A DNA stretch of 46,531 nt from CAZMHJ01 sp046350635 (GCA_046350635.1 JAXLZY010000005.1:1-46531), one strand, 5' to 3'; counted from the first letter of the stretch, positions 16,751 to 24,566 are shown. A program made the numbers and translations. Notes: a model not told the origin generated them from the letters alone.

Positions 16751-16777
16751 AACCGCCCTCCGTTCGGGCGGTTTTTT
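16751..16777 (+). terminator. Rho-independent terminator after the HdeD-like gene
   Basis: AACCGCCC (16751-16758) and GGGCGGTT (16766-16773) form a perfect 8-bp stem around a 7-base loop, followed by a T run to 16777. Confidence 0.92.
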
Positions 16778-16784
16778 GTACTTG

Positions 16785-16873
16785 CAAATCGTCGAGAACG
16801 CGCATACGATGAAAGAGGAAGCTTTACATATGCTTCCGCTAAAGCCGGGTGAAACATCCCGGTTTTATGTTTT
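16785..16873 (+). ncRNA. Candidate small structured RNA (three hairpins, terminator-like end)
   Basis: The gap between the HdeD terminator and the next gene holds three hairpins in a row: ATCGT/ACGAT (about 16788-16810), GGAAGC/GCTTCC (about 16817-16836) and CCGGG/CCCGG (16845-16849 with 16858-16862) followed by TTTTATGTTTT. The last resembles a weak intrinsic terminator. There is no ORF. A small RNA, or a regulatory leader ending before the TACAAT promoter of the next gene, are both possible. It matches no RNA family I recognise, and no promoter was identified with confidence. Confidence 0.35.
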
Positions 16874-16905
16874 AGAAAAACCATACCATTCCGCTTACGA
16901 TACAG

Positions 16906-16911
16906 TACAAT
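16906..16911 (+). promoter_or_regulatory. -10 box of the small membrane protein-rmuC operon (leaderless)
   Basis: TACAAT seven bases before ATG 16919, with no ribosome binding site between. Confidence 0.5.
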
Positions 16912-16918
16912 ATATCTG

Positions 16919-17131
16919 ATGACACTTATTACTTGGTTGGTTGTATTCGAATTTATTGTTGGATTCTTTTTGCTCATTTGGCTGGTTAGAAGGGCGGTAA
17001 AACACGTTAAGCATAGTCCGGCAGAAACCGCCCTCCAGCAACATCTTGCAGAGCTAGAAGCTGCAAAAGTAAAAAAAGAACGAGAACTAGCCGATAAAGT
17101 TACCAGCTCTAAAGAGAGGTCTAAAAAATGA
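16919..17131 (+). CDS. Small single-TM protein upstream of rmuC
   Basis: The 70-residue protein has one TM helix (about 3-23, LITWLVVFEFIVGFFLLIWLV) and a charged helical tail (about 38-70) with heptad-like spacing that could form a coiled coil. Its TGA overlaps the ATG of the RmuC gene (ATGA), so the two are translationally coupled and probably act together; RmuC also has an N-terminal TM and a coiled coil. No family is recognised. Confidence 0.6.
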   Translation: MTLITWLVVFEFIVGFFLLIWLVRRAVKHVKHSPAETALQQHLAELEAAKVKKERELADKVTSSKERSKK

Positions 17132-18213
17132 TAACAATTCTTATTGTGATACTTGTTGTAGTCGTACTTGGGTTTGGATTTATATTTTTTGTTCTTACGC
17201 TGCGAATGAACGATCTTAAAAACGATACATCAGCGGGGCTAATTAAGCAGGATATAACAGCACTTAATGAGGGCATCGATAAGTTAAAGGATAGTCTAAA
17301 CTTGAGTGTGAATGAGCGGCTCGATATAAATAACGAGTTGATGAGGTCGAGTATTCAGAAGCAGTTTTCTGATAGTGCAAAAATTATCGCAGAAGTTAAC
17401 CAACGTCTCACCAAACTTGATGAAACAAATAAGCGGGTTGTCGACGTTGCCGATGAATTAAAGATGCTCCAGAATGTACTGCAGAACCCCAAGCAGCGGG
17501 GTGGCGTTGGCGAATACTATTTAGAAACAGTACTAGCAAACGTGTTACCTCCGCATGTGTACGAAATGCAGTATAAGTTCAAAGACGGGGAAATCGTTGA
17601 TGCAGTAATTAAGCTTGATAAAAATCGAATATTATCAATAGACAGTAAATTTACGCTCGAAAACTATAACCGCTTTATTGAAGAAAAAGATAAATCTCAA
17701 AAAGATGCCTTTGCTTTGGCATTTAAAAAAGATTTAAAAAATAGAATTGATGAAACGAGCAAGTATATACGTCCAAGTGAGAATACGCTCGACTACGCAT
17801 TTATGTTCATTCCAAGCGAGGCCATTTACTATGATTTGCTCGTAAACGAAGTAGGTACAGCCAATACGAGCTCGCGCGATTTGATTGAGTATGCATTTAG
17901 GGATAAGAAAGTTATTATTGTAAGCCCAACTACGCTACTAGCGTATCTACAAACAGTTATGCAAGGATTACGAAGTCTACAAATTGAAGAACAGGCAAAA
18001 GAGATCCAAAAAAGAGTAGGCGATCTTGGTAAACATATTGCCGCGCACGAAAGCTACATGCAAAAACTTGGCGGTAGCCTTAGTACGACCGTGAATCACT
18101 TTAACGCCGCCCATAAAGAACTAAAAAAGATGGATAAAGACGTCGTTAAAATCGCCGGTACCACTGATTCGGTAGAACCGCTCTTGCTTGATAAACCAAA
18201 CAGCGACGACTAA
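17128..18213 (+). CDS. rmuC: RmuC family DNA recombination protein
   Basis: The 361-residue protein has an N-terminal TM helix (about 3-23), a long coiled-coil segment (about 30-115) and the RmuC domain with GGVGEYYLETVLANVLPP, VDAVIKLDKNRILSIDSKF, DYAFMFIPSEAIYYDLL and VIIVSPTTLLAYLQTV. The domain has a nuclease-like (PD-D/ExK-related) fold; RmuC limits inversion at short inverted repeats in E. coli (family knowledge). The D-x-K in SIDSKF is a plausible catalytic element. It overlaps the preceding small gene by four bases and converges with the glycosidase gene, ending with a four-base overlap. Confidence 0.9.
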   Translation: MITILIVILVVVVLGFGFIFFVLTLRMNDLKNDTSAGLIKQDITALNEGIDKLKDSLNLSVNERLDINNELMRSSIQKQFSDSAKIIAEVNQRLTKLDETNKRVVDVADELKMLQNVLQNPKQRGGVGEYYLETVLANVLPPHVYEMQYKFKDGEIVDAVIKLDKNRILSIDSKFTLENYNRFIEEKDKSQKDAFALAFKKDLKNRIDETSKYIRPSENTLDYAFMFIPSEAIYYDLLVNEVGTANTSSRDLIEYAFRDKKVIIVSPTTLLAYLQTVMQGLRSLQIEEQAKEIQKRVGDLGKHIAAHESYMQKLGGSLSTTVNHFNAAHKELKKMDKDVVKIAGTTDSVEPLLLDKPNSDD

Positions 18214-19520
18214 GTATTTAGTAGGTCGAGAGCCAGGGCGGCTGTCCAACTAAAGTCAGGGCTACCCATCCCTTCACCGTTTAATGGGTTGTAGTATTCC
18301 CAAATACCGTGCTCACGTAGCAGTTCGACAGTGTGACTTTTAAGGGCACTTGCTTCGTTTTCGAAGCCCATTCGTGACAAACCATCTATCAGCAGCCAAT
18401 TGGTATTAACCCAGGTTGGGCCCTGCCAGTACCGTTTTTGGTCGAATGTACGAACATTGCGTGGAACGCTTGGAACGGGGAAGTTGAGCCAAAAAACATG
18501 GTTATTTGTTAGAATTTTAACGAGCATTTCTGCTCGTTCTTTGCTAATAGTGCCAGCATATAGTGGTAGTAAACAGGCAATTGTTGGCTCACGAAGTAAA
18601 TGATTAGTTAAAAAATCGCGACTAAAATAGGCATTGAATTGCTCGTCCCATAAATCTTCGAGCTTCGCTTCGCTACGTTTCATGTCTTCTAGTAGTTCGG
18701 CAGGTAGTTTAATGCGAGCTTCAGCAGCAATTTCACACAAAATAGAATTATTGCGAATAAAAATACTATTAAAGGCGACGTCTTCTATTACGAACATTGA
18801 ACGATGTAAGATTTTATCGATATCATATCGCTTACGGCGCAAGCGACGAATACCATCCCATATAATCAGGGCTTCGATGTTTTTCATGCGCTGCTCTGCT
18901 GGTAAAGAGCGAGTATCGCGCCGTGCGACATTTATAAGCGGGTCGATATGTAATTTTTCAATAGTAGCAATCCACCAAGGGCGACTATGCTCGCGCAACT
19001 GATTCATCCAAGGAGGTGTGTTATCAAATCCTGTTTCATATGGATGAATCTGTAGCACTAACCCCTCTTTGTGAGGGTCGCGCTCTGCGTAAAGCCACTG
19101 GTGGTATTTGATAAGTTTTGGGAGGACCTTCTTGTAAAAACGTACGCGCTCTTGCTTATCGAGCTGAGCGCCAATACGTGCTACCGCCTCGGCAATAACC
19201 GGGGGCTGCGTTATACCACTGGTGGATACATCGTTTGGCGACTGGGGAGATACCCAACTACGCCATGAATTGCGATCTTGAGCATAACGGGGTGACATAT
19301 TAAATATCATGTGAGGCACCATGCCGTTATGCCATTGGCCGTGGAATAAACTATAAATTTCTTGCTCAGCGCGGGCGGTGTCAAGGTGTGCCCAGCCAAT
19401 TGCAGAAAATGCACTGTCCCAGAGCCATTGATGTGGGTATAAGCTTGGTGACGGTGTAGTATATGTGCCCTTATCGTTGGCACGCAAGACAGCTTCGCAC
19501 TGCTCGGACAGAATATCCAT
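18210..19520 (-). CDS. GH63-like alpha-glycosidase (six-hairpin fold)
   Basis: The protein has 436 residues from ATG 19520; GTG 19526 would lie only two bases after the -10. It carries the (alpha/alpha)6 barrel motifs of GH63 glycosidases such as mannosylglycerate or glucosylglycerate hydrolases: HQWLWDSAFSAIGWAHLD at about 27-44, GITQPPVIAEAV, ETGFDNTPPW (probable acid Asp), RYWQGPTWVNTNWLLIDGL and NGEGMGSPDFSW near the C-terminus (probable base Glu). It probably splits an alpha-linked glucoside or mannoside in the cytoplasm, as no signal peptide is present. The substrate could be a compatible solute such as glucosylglycerate or an oligosaccharide. Its stop overlaps rmuC by four bases on the opposite strand. 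Confidence 0.78.
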   Translation of the reverse strand: MDILSEQCEAVLRANDKGTYTTPSPSLYPHQWLWDSAFSAIGWAHLDTARAEQEIYSLFHGQWHNGMVPHMIFNMSPRYAQDRNSWRSWVSPQSPNDVSTSGITQPPVIAEAVARIGAQLDKQERVRFYKKVLPKLIKYHQWLYAERDPHKEGLVLQIHPYETGFDNTPPWMNQLREHSRPWWIATIEKLHIDPLINVARRDTRSLPAEQRMKNIEALIIWDGIRRLRRKRYDIDKILHRSMFVIEDVAFNSIFIRNNSILCEIAAEARIKLPAELLEDMKRSEAKLEDLWDEQFNAYFSRDFLTNHLLREPTIACLLPLYAGTISKERAEMLVKILTNNHVFWLNFPVPSVPRNVRTFDQKRYWQGPTWVNTNWLLIDGLSRMGFENEASALKSHTVELLREHGIWEYYNPLNGEGMGSPDFSWTAALALDLLNT

Positions 19521-19528
19521 ATGCACTT

Positions 19529-19534
19529 AGTATA
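19529..19534 (-). promoter_or_regulatory. -10 box of the GH63-like gene (leaderless)
   Basis: TATACT on the minus strand lies eight bases before ATG 19520. This supports that start over GTG 19526. Confidence 0.5.
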
Positions 19535-19554
19535 CGGATTTAATCATAAATATT

Positions 19555-20052
19555 TTAGCGGTAATTAGTGAACGAGAGCGGAAAATCGAAATCCTGGCTA
19601 TTTAAAAGTTGCATAACAGCCTGTAGCTCGTCTTTTTTGGGGCTCATAACGCGGACTTCTTCGCCCTGTATTTGTGTTTTAACTTTTGGCAACTGTTCGC
19701 GAATAACAGAGGTAATTTTTTTAGCCTTTTCTTGATCAAGCCCTTTTTTGAGTGGCACAATCTTTATAACTTGTAAATTTGTTGTCGTAGGTTCTTTTGA
19801 TACATCAAGTATTTTTTGGCTTTGGCCACGCGTCGCAAGTTTTTTACGAACAATGTCTAAAATTGCGTCAATATGAAACTCGCTATCGCCCGTAATTTTT
19901 AGGCTCGTTTTATCGCTATCCGCCCAGTCTAGAGCGGCTTTAGTACCTTTAAAATCATATCTGTTTGCGAGTTCTCGCTGTGATTGATCAACCACATTAT
20001 TAAGCTCGCTTTTGTCGTAATCGCTCACTATATCAAAAGAAAATACTGCCAT
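19555..20052 (-). CDS. YajQ family nucleotide-binding protein
   Basis: The 165-residue protein matches YajQ (about 163) along its whole length: FSFDIVSDYDKSELNNVVDQ at 4-23, ELANRYDFKGTKA at about 27-39, ITGDSEFHIDAILDIVRKKLATRG, VPLKKGLDQEKAKKI and KVKTQIQGEEVRVMSPKKDELQAVMQ. The fold has two ferredoxin-like domains. YajQ proteins bind nucleotides, and some have been reported to bind cyclic di-GMP and act as transcription cofactors; the role here is unknown. TAGACT lies six bases before the ATG as a possible -10. It is the last gene before a GC-rich alien segment. Confidence 0.93.
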   Translation of the reverse strand: MAVFSFDIVSDYDKSELNNVVDQSQRELANRYDFKGTKAALDWADSDKTSLKITGDSEFHIDAILDIVRKKLATRGQSQKILDVSKEPTTTNLQVIKIVPLKKGLDQEKAKKITSVIREQLPKVKTQIQGEEVRVMSPKKDELQAVMQLLNSQDFDFPLSFTNYR

Positions 20053-20094
20053 ATAAAAAGTCTATCATGGATAAAGAAGAGGTGATTGGCGGTT

Positions 20095-20161
20095 GGGGGA
20101 GCGGTTTCATTTGAAACCACTGCTTGTTGGGGCAGCATACTCTCTTGTACGCCGCTCCCCC
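20095..20161. other. Cloverleaf-like structured element
   Basis: GGGGGAGCGG (20095-20104) pairs perfectly with CCGCTCCCCC (20152-20161). Inside are GGTTTCA/TGAAACC (20103-20109 with 20112-20118, competing for two bases of the outer stem), CTGC/GCAG (20120-20123 with 20132-20135) and a weak TAC/GTA hairpin. The layout recalls a tRNA, but no canonical T-loop is found on either strand. It lies just 3' of the alien minus-strand gene, with no T run after it, so it is not an ordinary terminator. Confidence 0.45.
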
Positions 20162-20170
20162 TTGGTCCGC

Positions 20171-20578
20171 TCAACTGGCTTCAGAAATGACATCGTCTGC
20201 CAGTTCGGGCACTTCGTCGCGCCTGGGGATGACAACGGCTACCGTAGAACGGAGTGCCAACTGCCAGTTTCCCCACGTGCTTCTTGTCGCGACGAGCAGG
20301 CGCTTTTCTTCGAGCGGGAACTTCTCGAGCGGGAACACGACGGTGATATATACACTGTCGCGATTCTTGTTGTATTCCGCGCTCTTGATGACTGTCGCGA
20401 CACGACTACAACCTTCGTCTGCACACTCACCAACGTGAGTGCGGAAACGCATGGTAGAGCCGATAGCGACGAGTCGCGGGTCAAGTTCGTCTTTGAGCAA
20501 GCCGAGCGGATAGTCCGCGTCTGTTGCCCGTTCGGCGAACCGCATGAATGCACGTACCAATTTCTTGATAGGTATCAC
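20171..20578 (-). CDS. Unknown protein of alien codon usage
   Basis: The minus-strand frame is open from TTG 20659, but its first residues read like translated AT-rich leader. More likely starts are GTG 20578 or ATG 20545. The body (IPIKKLVRAFMRFAERATDA... ending ...ADDVISEAS) has a normal charged/hydrophobic mix, two Cys in ECADEGC, and beta-like stretches such as SVYITVVFPLEKF. Third codon positions are mostly G or C (CTC, GTC, ATC, AAG, TTC), unlike neighbouring genes that prefer AAA, ATT and TTA; this argues for recent transfer. AGAAGAGGTGAT overlaps the GTG start region. It reads towards YajQ and ends near a cloverleaf element. No family is recognised. The overlapping plus-strand frame at 20093-20680 looks like its shadow. 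Confidence 0.55.
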   Translation of the reverse strand: MIPIKKLVRAFMRFAERATDADYPLGLLKDELDPRLVAIGSTMRFRTHVGECADEGCSRVATVIKSAEYNKNRDSVYITVVFPLEKFPLEEKRLLVATRSTWGNWQLALRSTVAVVIPRRDEVPELADDVISEAS

Positions 20579-20686
20579 CTCTTCTGTATTGTTGAAGGTC
20601 TCCCTTGGCTGGTGCCAAAAGATAAAATAAACGATACAACTTTCGTTAAAAAAATACAAGAGGTAGCGTCAGGGGTGTAATAGCCG

Positions 20687-20692
20687 TATAAT
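20687..20692 (+). promoter_or_regulatory. -10 box of the pheST operon
   Basis: A perfect TATAAT is 11 bases before ATG 20704. The predicted start point leaves about five leader bases or fewer and no ribosome binding site. No good -35 is seen. Confidence 0.5.
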
Positions 20693-20703
20693 AACCAGTA
20701 ATT

Positions 20704-21750
20704 ATGTCATATTCTATACCCGAAGTTGCTACAGTTGCCGAAACACTACGAGCACAATTTGAAACACTAGACGATAAGAAGGCAATTTTGCGTGCGCCAG
20801 AAATGCGCGAATTGTTTGGGAAGATTAAAGACGCACCACCTGAAAAACGTGCCCAGTTTGGGACAGAAATTAACCAATTAAAGCAAGAAATCGAGCAATG
20901 GGTTGCTGATGCCACTGTTGCTGTAGATGATCGCCTACCAATTGATGTCACTGCCCCATTTGATGTAAACGCTAAACCCGAGCAACTCTTACCGGCCCAG
21001 CATGGCAGTATCCACCCCTTAATGCACGAGCTCGACACCGTGCTCGATATTTTTTATCGCATGGGCTTTACTGCAGTTGAATCTCGCGAAATAGATGACG
21101 ACTATCATATGTTTGAAGCCTTGAATTTTCCCGAAGGACACCCCGCTCGTGATGATTACGACACGTTCATGACCAGGCAAACCGACGGTAAGGGTAAGCA
21201 ATTTATCGCACCCGCACATACAAGTACGATGCAAAATAGGGTATTAAAGCGCTACAAGGCAAATCTAGAAGAAGGCAAGCCCATTGCCGTCGTTATTCCA
21301 GGGCGTGTGTTCAGAAACGAAGATTTAGATCCAAGGCACGAGCACACGTTTTACCAGCTCGAAGGTGTGTATGTCGGTAAAGGGGTTCACGCGGGTAATC
21401 TTATCGCAACGCTAAAGACGTTTTTGCAAGAATATTACCAACAAGAGCTCGAAGTTAAAACACAACCATACTACTTTCCGTTTACAGAACCGAGCTTTGA
21501 ATTTGCACTGAGCTGTCCGTTCTGTAAAAAAGCAGGTTGTAGTGTCTGTAGCCACAGTGGGTGGATAGAACTTTTGGGCTGCGGTATGATCCACCCGAAT
21601 GTGCTTAAAGAAGCCGGTATTGACCCCAAAGAATACACCGGGTTTGCATGGGGCGGCGGCATTGATCGGTTAGTTATGATGAAAAACGACATCGAAGACA
21701 TACGCCATTTTGAATCTGGAAAACTAGAATTTTTGAGGCAATTTTCATGA
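20704..21750 (+). CDS. pheS: Phenylalanyl-tRNA synthetase alpha subunit
   Basis: The 348-residue protein has a short N-terminal coiled coil (about 8-70) that contacts tRNA, then the class II catalytic core. Motif 1 lies around HPLMHELDTVLDIFYRMGF, motif 2 around GRVFRNEDLDPRHEHTFYQLEG, and motif 3 is FAWGGGIDRLVMM. THTS-type substrate residues are seen in PAHTSTMQNR. A Cys cluster (CPFCKKAGCSVC, with another Cys in GCGMIHP) could bind zinc, a feature of some PheS subfamilies rather than E. coli. It charges tRNA-Phe as an alpha2-beta2 enzyme with PheT. The stop overlaps the pheT start by four bases. Confidence 0.97.
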   Translation: MSYSIPEVATVAETLRAQFETLDDKKAILRAPEMRELFGKIKDAPPEKRAQFGTEINQLKQEIEQWVADATVAVDDRLPIDVTAPFDVNAKPEQLLPAQHGSIHPLMHELDTVLDIFYRMGFTAVESREIDDDYHMFEALNFPEGHPARDDYDTFMTRQTDGKGKQFIAPAHTSTMQNRVLKRYKANLEEGKPIAVVIPGRVFRNEDLDPRHEHTFYQLEGVYVGKGVHAGNLIATLKTFLQEYYQQELEVKTQPYYFPFTEPSFEFALSCPFCKKAGCSVCSHSGWIELLGCGMIHPNVLKEAGIDPKEYTGFAWGGGIDRLVMMKNDIEDIRHFESGKLEFLRQFS

Positions 21751-24233
21751 AGATAAGTATTAATAACGCACAGCTCGTTAGTAATGTTGATTTAAAGCAA
21801 TACAGCCACGAACAATTAGTCACTAAAATTGGCGCGCAACTTGGCGAAGTTGATGAAACGGTTGATTGGGCCCCAAAGTACGAAGGTATCGTTGTTGCTC
21901 GTGTCGTGTCATGCGAAGATCACCCGAATGCAGATAAGCTGCATGTATGCTTTGTTGATGATGGTGGTGTAGTAAAAGATGTTGAACGTAACAACGACGG
22001 ACATGTTCAAGTTGTATGCGGCGCCCCAAATGTACGTGAAGGTCTTGTGGTAGCCTGGATACCACCTGGTGCGACCGTCCCGACAACGTATGGAACTGAC
22101 GAACCATTTGTACTAAGCCCAAAGGAATTACGTGGAATTATAAGCAATGGCATGCTGGCGAGTGCGGCGGAACTTGGTCTAAGCGATAATCATGATGGTT
22201 TACTCGAAATCGAACAAGATGAAATAACACCAGGCCAGCCATTTGTTGAGCTATACGGATTAAATGATTATGTGATTGATGTTGAAAACAAGATGTTTAC
22301 ACACCGACCAGATTGTTTTGGCGTGCTTGGTGTAGCTCGAGAACTAGCCGGCATTAACCAACAAACATTCGTGAGCCCAAGGTGGTATCTCGAATCACCA
22401 ACTTTTGCAGAAGCAACTGGCTTAGACTTGAAAGTTTCTGTTGATATCCCTGATTTATGCCCGCGCTTTATGGCGGTCGCAATTAAAGATGTTATGGTTA
22501 AACCAAGCCCCATTTGGTTGCAGTCTGCATTAACTCGTGTTGGTATACGACCCATAAATAATATTGTTGATGCCACGAACTGGATAATGTACGTAACGGC
22601 GCAGCCAACTCATGCATACGACTACGATAAAGTGGCTGCTCGTAGCCAGAATGGTGCTGAAATTGTGGTTCGTCATCCAAAAGATGGTGAGCAAATACGG
22701 CTACTTAACGACAAAATAATTTCACCAAGAGCGGAATCAATAGTTATAGCTACTGGTAAAGAACTCATTGGCTTAGCTGGCGTTATGGGTGGCGCAGACA
22801 CCGAAGTCGATAACAGTACAAAAAATATTATTCTAGAAGTTGCTAGCTTTGATATGTATAGCATTCGTCGCACATCAATGCACCATGGTTTGTTTACTGA
22901 TGCCGTAACACGCTTCAATAAAGGCCAGTCGGTTCATCAAAACGACAAAGTACTAGCCCGTTTGCTCGAAGATATTCTTGGAGTAGCCGGAGGTGAGCAA
23001 GCTTCGCCAGTTATTGACGTAAAATCAGAACTAGCCGTAAACAACACGCTACAAATTGAACCATCATTTATAAACGAGCGCCTCGGGCTTGATTTAGCTA
23101 TTGGCGATATGGCAGCGTTACTTAGAAACGTTGAGTTTGAAGTTGGAATAGATAGTGACAAACTTGATGTCAAAGCGCCATTTTGGCGAACAGACATTGC
23201 AATTGCAGAAGATATTGTTGAAGAAATTGGTCGGCTTTATGGTTACGACCAATTGCCACTCGAGCTCCCAAGCCGACCGAGTGAACCGACGATTCGAGAT
23301 ACCATGCTTTCGCTTAAATCTGAAGTTCGTCAGATTTTAAAATCAGCCGGAGCCAACGAAGTACTAACCTATAGCTTTGTACATGATGAACTATTGAAAA
23401 AAGTTGGCCAAGATAGCGCAAATGCGTATGAACTTAGCAACGCGCTTAGCCCAAACTTACAATTTTATAGGCTTTCACTTACACCAAGTTTGTTAGAAAA
23501 AGTACATCCAAATTTAAAGGCGGGCTTTGAAGAATTTTCGATTTTTGAACTTGGTAAATCGCACGAAAACACAGAGTTAGATAGCGAAGGAGTCCCGTTC
23601 GAAGAATCTCGATTGGCTTTTGTGTATGCCGCAAATGCGCGTGTAACACCAAAGGATGCAGGGGCAGCTTACTTTAAGGCAGTAGCATACATTGACTATC
23701 TTATGAAACAGCTTGGCGTTGACTATTCACTTATACCTACGTCTGAACTAGTTGCACCGTATAGCCCTGAACGTTCTGCTGCAGTTGTACTTGATGACGG
23801 AACGCAGATTGGTATTGTTGGTGAGTTTACGTTATCAGCAATAACATCACTTAAATTACCCAAAAGATGTGCTGGTTTCGAACTTAATACAGAAGCACTC
23901 CTGCAAGGAATTCGCAAAGAATCGCGCTATCTTGCGCTATCTAGGTTCCCTAGAGTGAGCCAAGATATTTCGTTGAAAGTTTCAAGCCAAGTATCGTATC
24001 AAGCACTAAAGTCAGAACTTGCCACGTCGCTTAATGACCATAAAGACGAATCAACTACGATAGATATTGAACCGATTGACATTTACCAAAACGAAGATAG
24101 CACAGCTAAGCATATTACTTTTAGGGTGACAGTTGCGAATTTTGACAGAACCCTAACCGCCGAAGAGGTGAATACCTTACTCGATACAGCAGCGGCAGAT
24201 TTGCAAAAATCCGTATCAGCCGAGCGACTCTAG
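21747..24233 (+). CDS. pheT: Phenylalanyl-tRNA synthetase beta subunit
   Basis: The 828-residue protein has the full bacterial PheT order: N-terminal domain, EMAP-like tRNA-binding domain (about 45-165, VARVVSCEDHPNADKLHVCFVD), B3/B4 editing domain (about 225-410, IRPINNIVDATNWIM and GLAGVMGGADTEV), B5 domain (about 440-510, with DIAIAEDIVEEIGRLYGY), the catalytic-like core, and a C-terminal anticodon-binding FDX-ACB domain (about 735-828, SRFPRVSQDISLKV). The editing domain hydrolyses Tyr-tRNA-Phe. Translation is coupled to pheS (ATGA). A promoter for the next, GC-rich unit begins five bases after the stop. Confidence 0.97.
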   Translation: MKISINNAQLVSNVDLKQYSHEQLVTKIGAQLGEVDETVDWAPKYEGIVVARVVSCEDHPNADKLHVCFVDDGGVVKDVERNNDGHVQVVCGAPNVREGLVVAWIPPGATVPTTYGTDEPFVLSPKELRGIISNGMLASAAELGLSDNHDGLLEIEQDEITPGQPFVELYGLNDYVIDVENKMFTHRPDCFGVLGVARELAGINQQTFVSPRWYLESPTFAEATGLDLKVSVDIPDLCPRFMAVAIKDVMVKPSPIWLQSALTRVGIRPINNIVDATNWIMYVTAQPTHAYDYDKVAARSQNGAEIVVRHPKDGEQIRLLNDKIISPRAESIVIATGKELIGLAGVMGGADTEVDNSTKNIILEVASFDMYSIRRTSMHHGLFTDAVTRFNKGQSVHQNDKVLARLLEDILGVAGGEQASPVIDVKSELAVNNTLQIEPSFINERLGLDLAIGDMAALLRNVEFEVGIDSDKLDVKAPFWRTDIAIAEDIVEEIGRLYGYDQLPLELPSRPSEPTIRDTMLSLKSEVRQILKSAGANEVLTYSFVHDELLKKVGQDSANAYELSNALSPNLQFYRLSLTPSLLEKVHPNLKAGFEEFSIFELGKSHENTELDSEGVPFEESRLAFVYAANARVTPKDAGAAYFKAVAYIDYLMKQLGVDYSLIPTSELVAPYSPERSAAVVLDDGTQIGIVGEFTLSAITSLKLPKRCAGFELNTEALLQGIRKESRYLALSRFPRVSQDISLKVSSQVSYQALKSELATSLNDHKDESTTIDIEPIDIYQNEDSTAKHITFRVTVANFDRTLTAEEVNTLLDTAAADLQKSVSAERL

Positions 24234-24237
24234 ACTA

Positions 24238-24266
24238 TTGCAATAAAAATATCAATATGGTATAAA
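24238..24266 (+). promoter_or_regulatory. Sigma70-like promoter of the GC-rich RNA unit
   Basis: TTGCAA (24238-24243), exactly 17 bases, then TATAAA (24261-24266): four and five of six consensus bases. It begins just after the pheT stop and points into the tRNA-like array, with a predicted start near 24273. A TTTTGCA/TGCAAAA hairpin (24279-24296) would lie at the very 5' end of the transcript. Confidence 0.55.
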
Positions 24267-24333
24267 TGTATAGCTATTTTTTGCATGTGTGCAAAAGGTG
24301 GTTCATTTACAAACAGGTGTTGTCTTATATTTA

Positions 24334-24416
24334 CGGAGCGGTTTACCGCGAGGCTTCCTTATAGTGCATAACTCTTACGCATTACAAGGAAGTCTACGCT
24401 GTTTGTAGACACTCCG
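24334..24416 (+). ncRNA. Cloverleaf-like element A of the RNA unit
   Basis: CGGAG (24334-24338) and CTCCG (24412-24416) enclose three perfect hairpins: GCGG/CCGC (24338-24349), a long arm closed by CTTCCTT/AAGGAAG (24354-24392) and TCTAC/GTAGA (24393-24409) with a 7-base loop, the size of a tRNA T-arm. The layout is that of a tRNA, but the loop is GCTGTTT, not TTCRAAT, and the middle arm is far too long for an anticodon arm. It directly abuts the tRNA-Thr-like element. Structure is by eye; no known RNA family is recognised. Confidence 0.45.
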
Positions 24417-24480
24417 GGGCAGACTGGCAAAATACCAGACTCGTAGTCAGGTGTTGTGGGTTCGAATCCCACACTGCCCG
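24417..24480 (+). tRNA. tRNA-Thr(CGT)-like gene with shortened D-arm
   Basis: Acceptor GGGCAG (24417-24422) pairs with CTGCCC (24474-24479). The anticodon arm is CCAGA-CTCGTAG-TCAGG (24435-24451, one A-A mismatch) with anticodon CGT and normal T33 and A37, then a 4-base variable loop. The T-arm is canonical, GTGGG-TTCGAAT-CCCAC (24456-24472). Only 11 bases (CTGGCAAAATA) separate acceptor and anticodon arms where about 19 are usual, so no normal D-arm can form together with the anticodon arm: CTGG can pair with CCAG only by using its bases. Total 64 bases, no encoded CCA. It may be a degraded tRNA, a non-canonical tRNA or a tRNA-like processing signal. Confidence 0.55.
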
Positions 24481-24482
24481 CT

Positions 24483-24566
24483 GGCGGTCAGCCGTCCTAG
24501 GTTCGTGCGGTCGAACAATCCCGTGCGCTACTGAATGGATCGGTTGTAGTAGGGTGGCTGACCGCC
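24483..24566 (+). ncRNA. Structured element B: 11-bp stem enclosing two hairpins
   Basis: GGCGGTCAGCC (24483-24493) pairs perfectly with GGCTGACCGCC (24556-24566). Inside are GTTCG/CGAAC (24501-24505 with 24512-24516) and CTACT/AGTAG (24528-24532 with 24548-24552). The stop-dense flanks and lack of a sensible reading frame argue for RNA rather than coding sequence. A further 6-bp hairpin GTTCTC/GAGAAC follows at 24572-24601. Confidence 0.5.

Larger units (their letters stand above)
20075..20585. repeat. 12-bp perfect inverted repeats bounding a GC-rich segment
   Basis: AGAAGAGGTGAT at 20075-20086 recurs inverted as ATCACCTCTTCT at 20574-20585. Between them the sequence is visibly richer in G and C than the flanks and holds one minus-strand gene. 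The repeat resembles a ribosome binding site in each direction, so the symmetry could be coincidence, or these may be the ends of a small mobile cassette. No target-site duplication is apparent. Confidence 0.4.

Noticed and set aside
16841..16873. Second strong terminator after the HdeD-like gene
   Set aside because: The stem is only 5 bp and the T tract is interrupted, so it is reported as part of a candidate small RNA rather than as a firm terminator.
20093..20680. Plus-strand 195-codon frame starting at TTG
   Set aside because: It has a rare start, an odd Cys/His/Arg composition, and is antisense to a minus-strand frame with coherent codon bias; it looks like a shadow, although AGAAGAGGTGAT does precede it.
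24334..24360. T-box-like string ACCGCG near pheT
   Set aside because: The full T-box motif AGGGTGGNACCGCG is not present, and the element lies downstream of pheST, not upstream of a synthetase gene.
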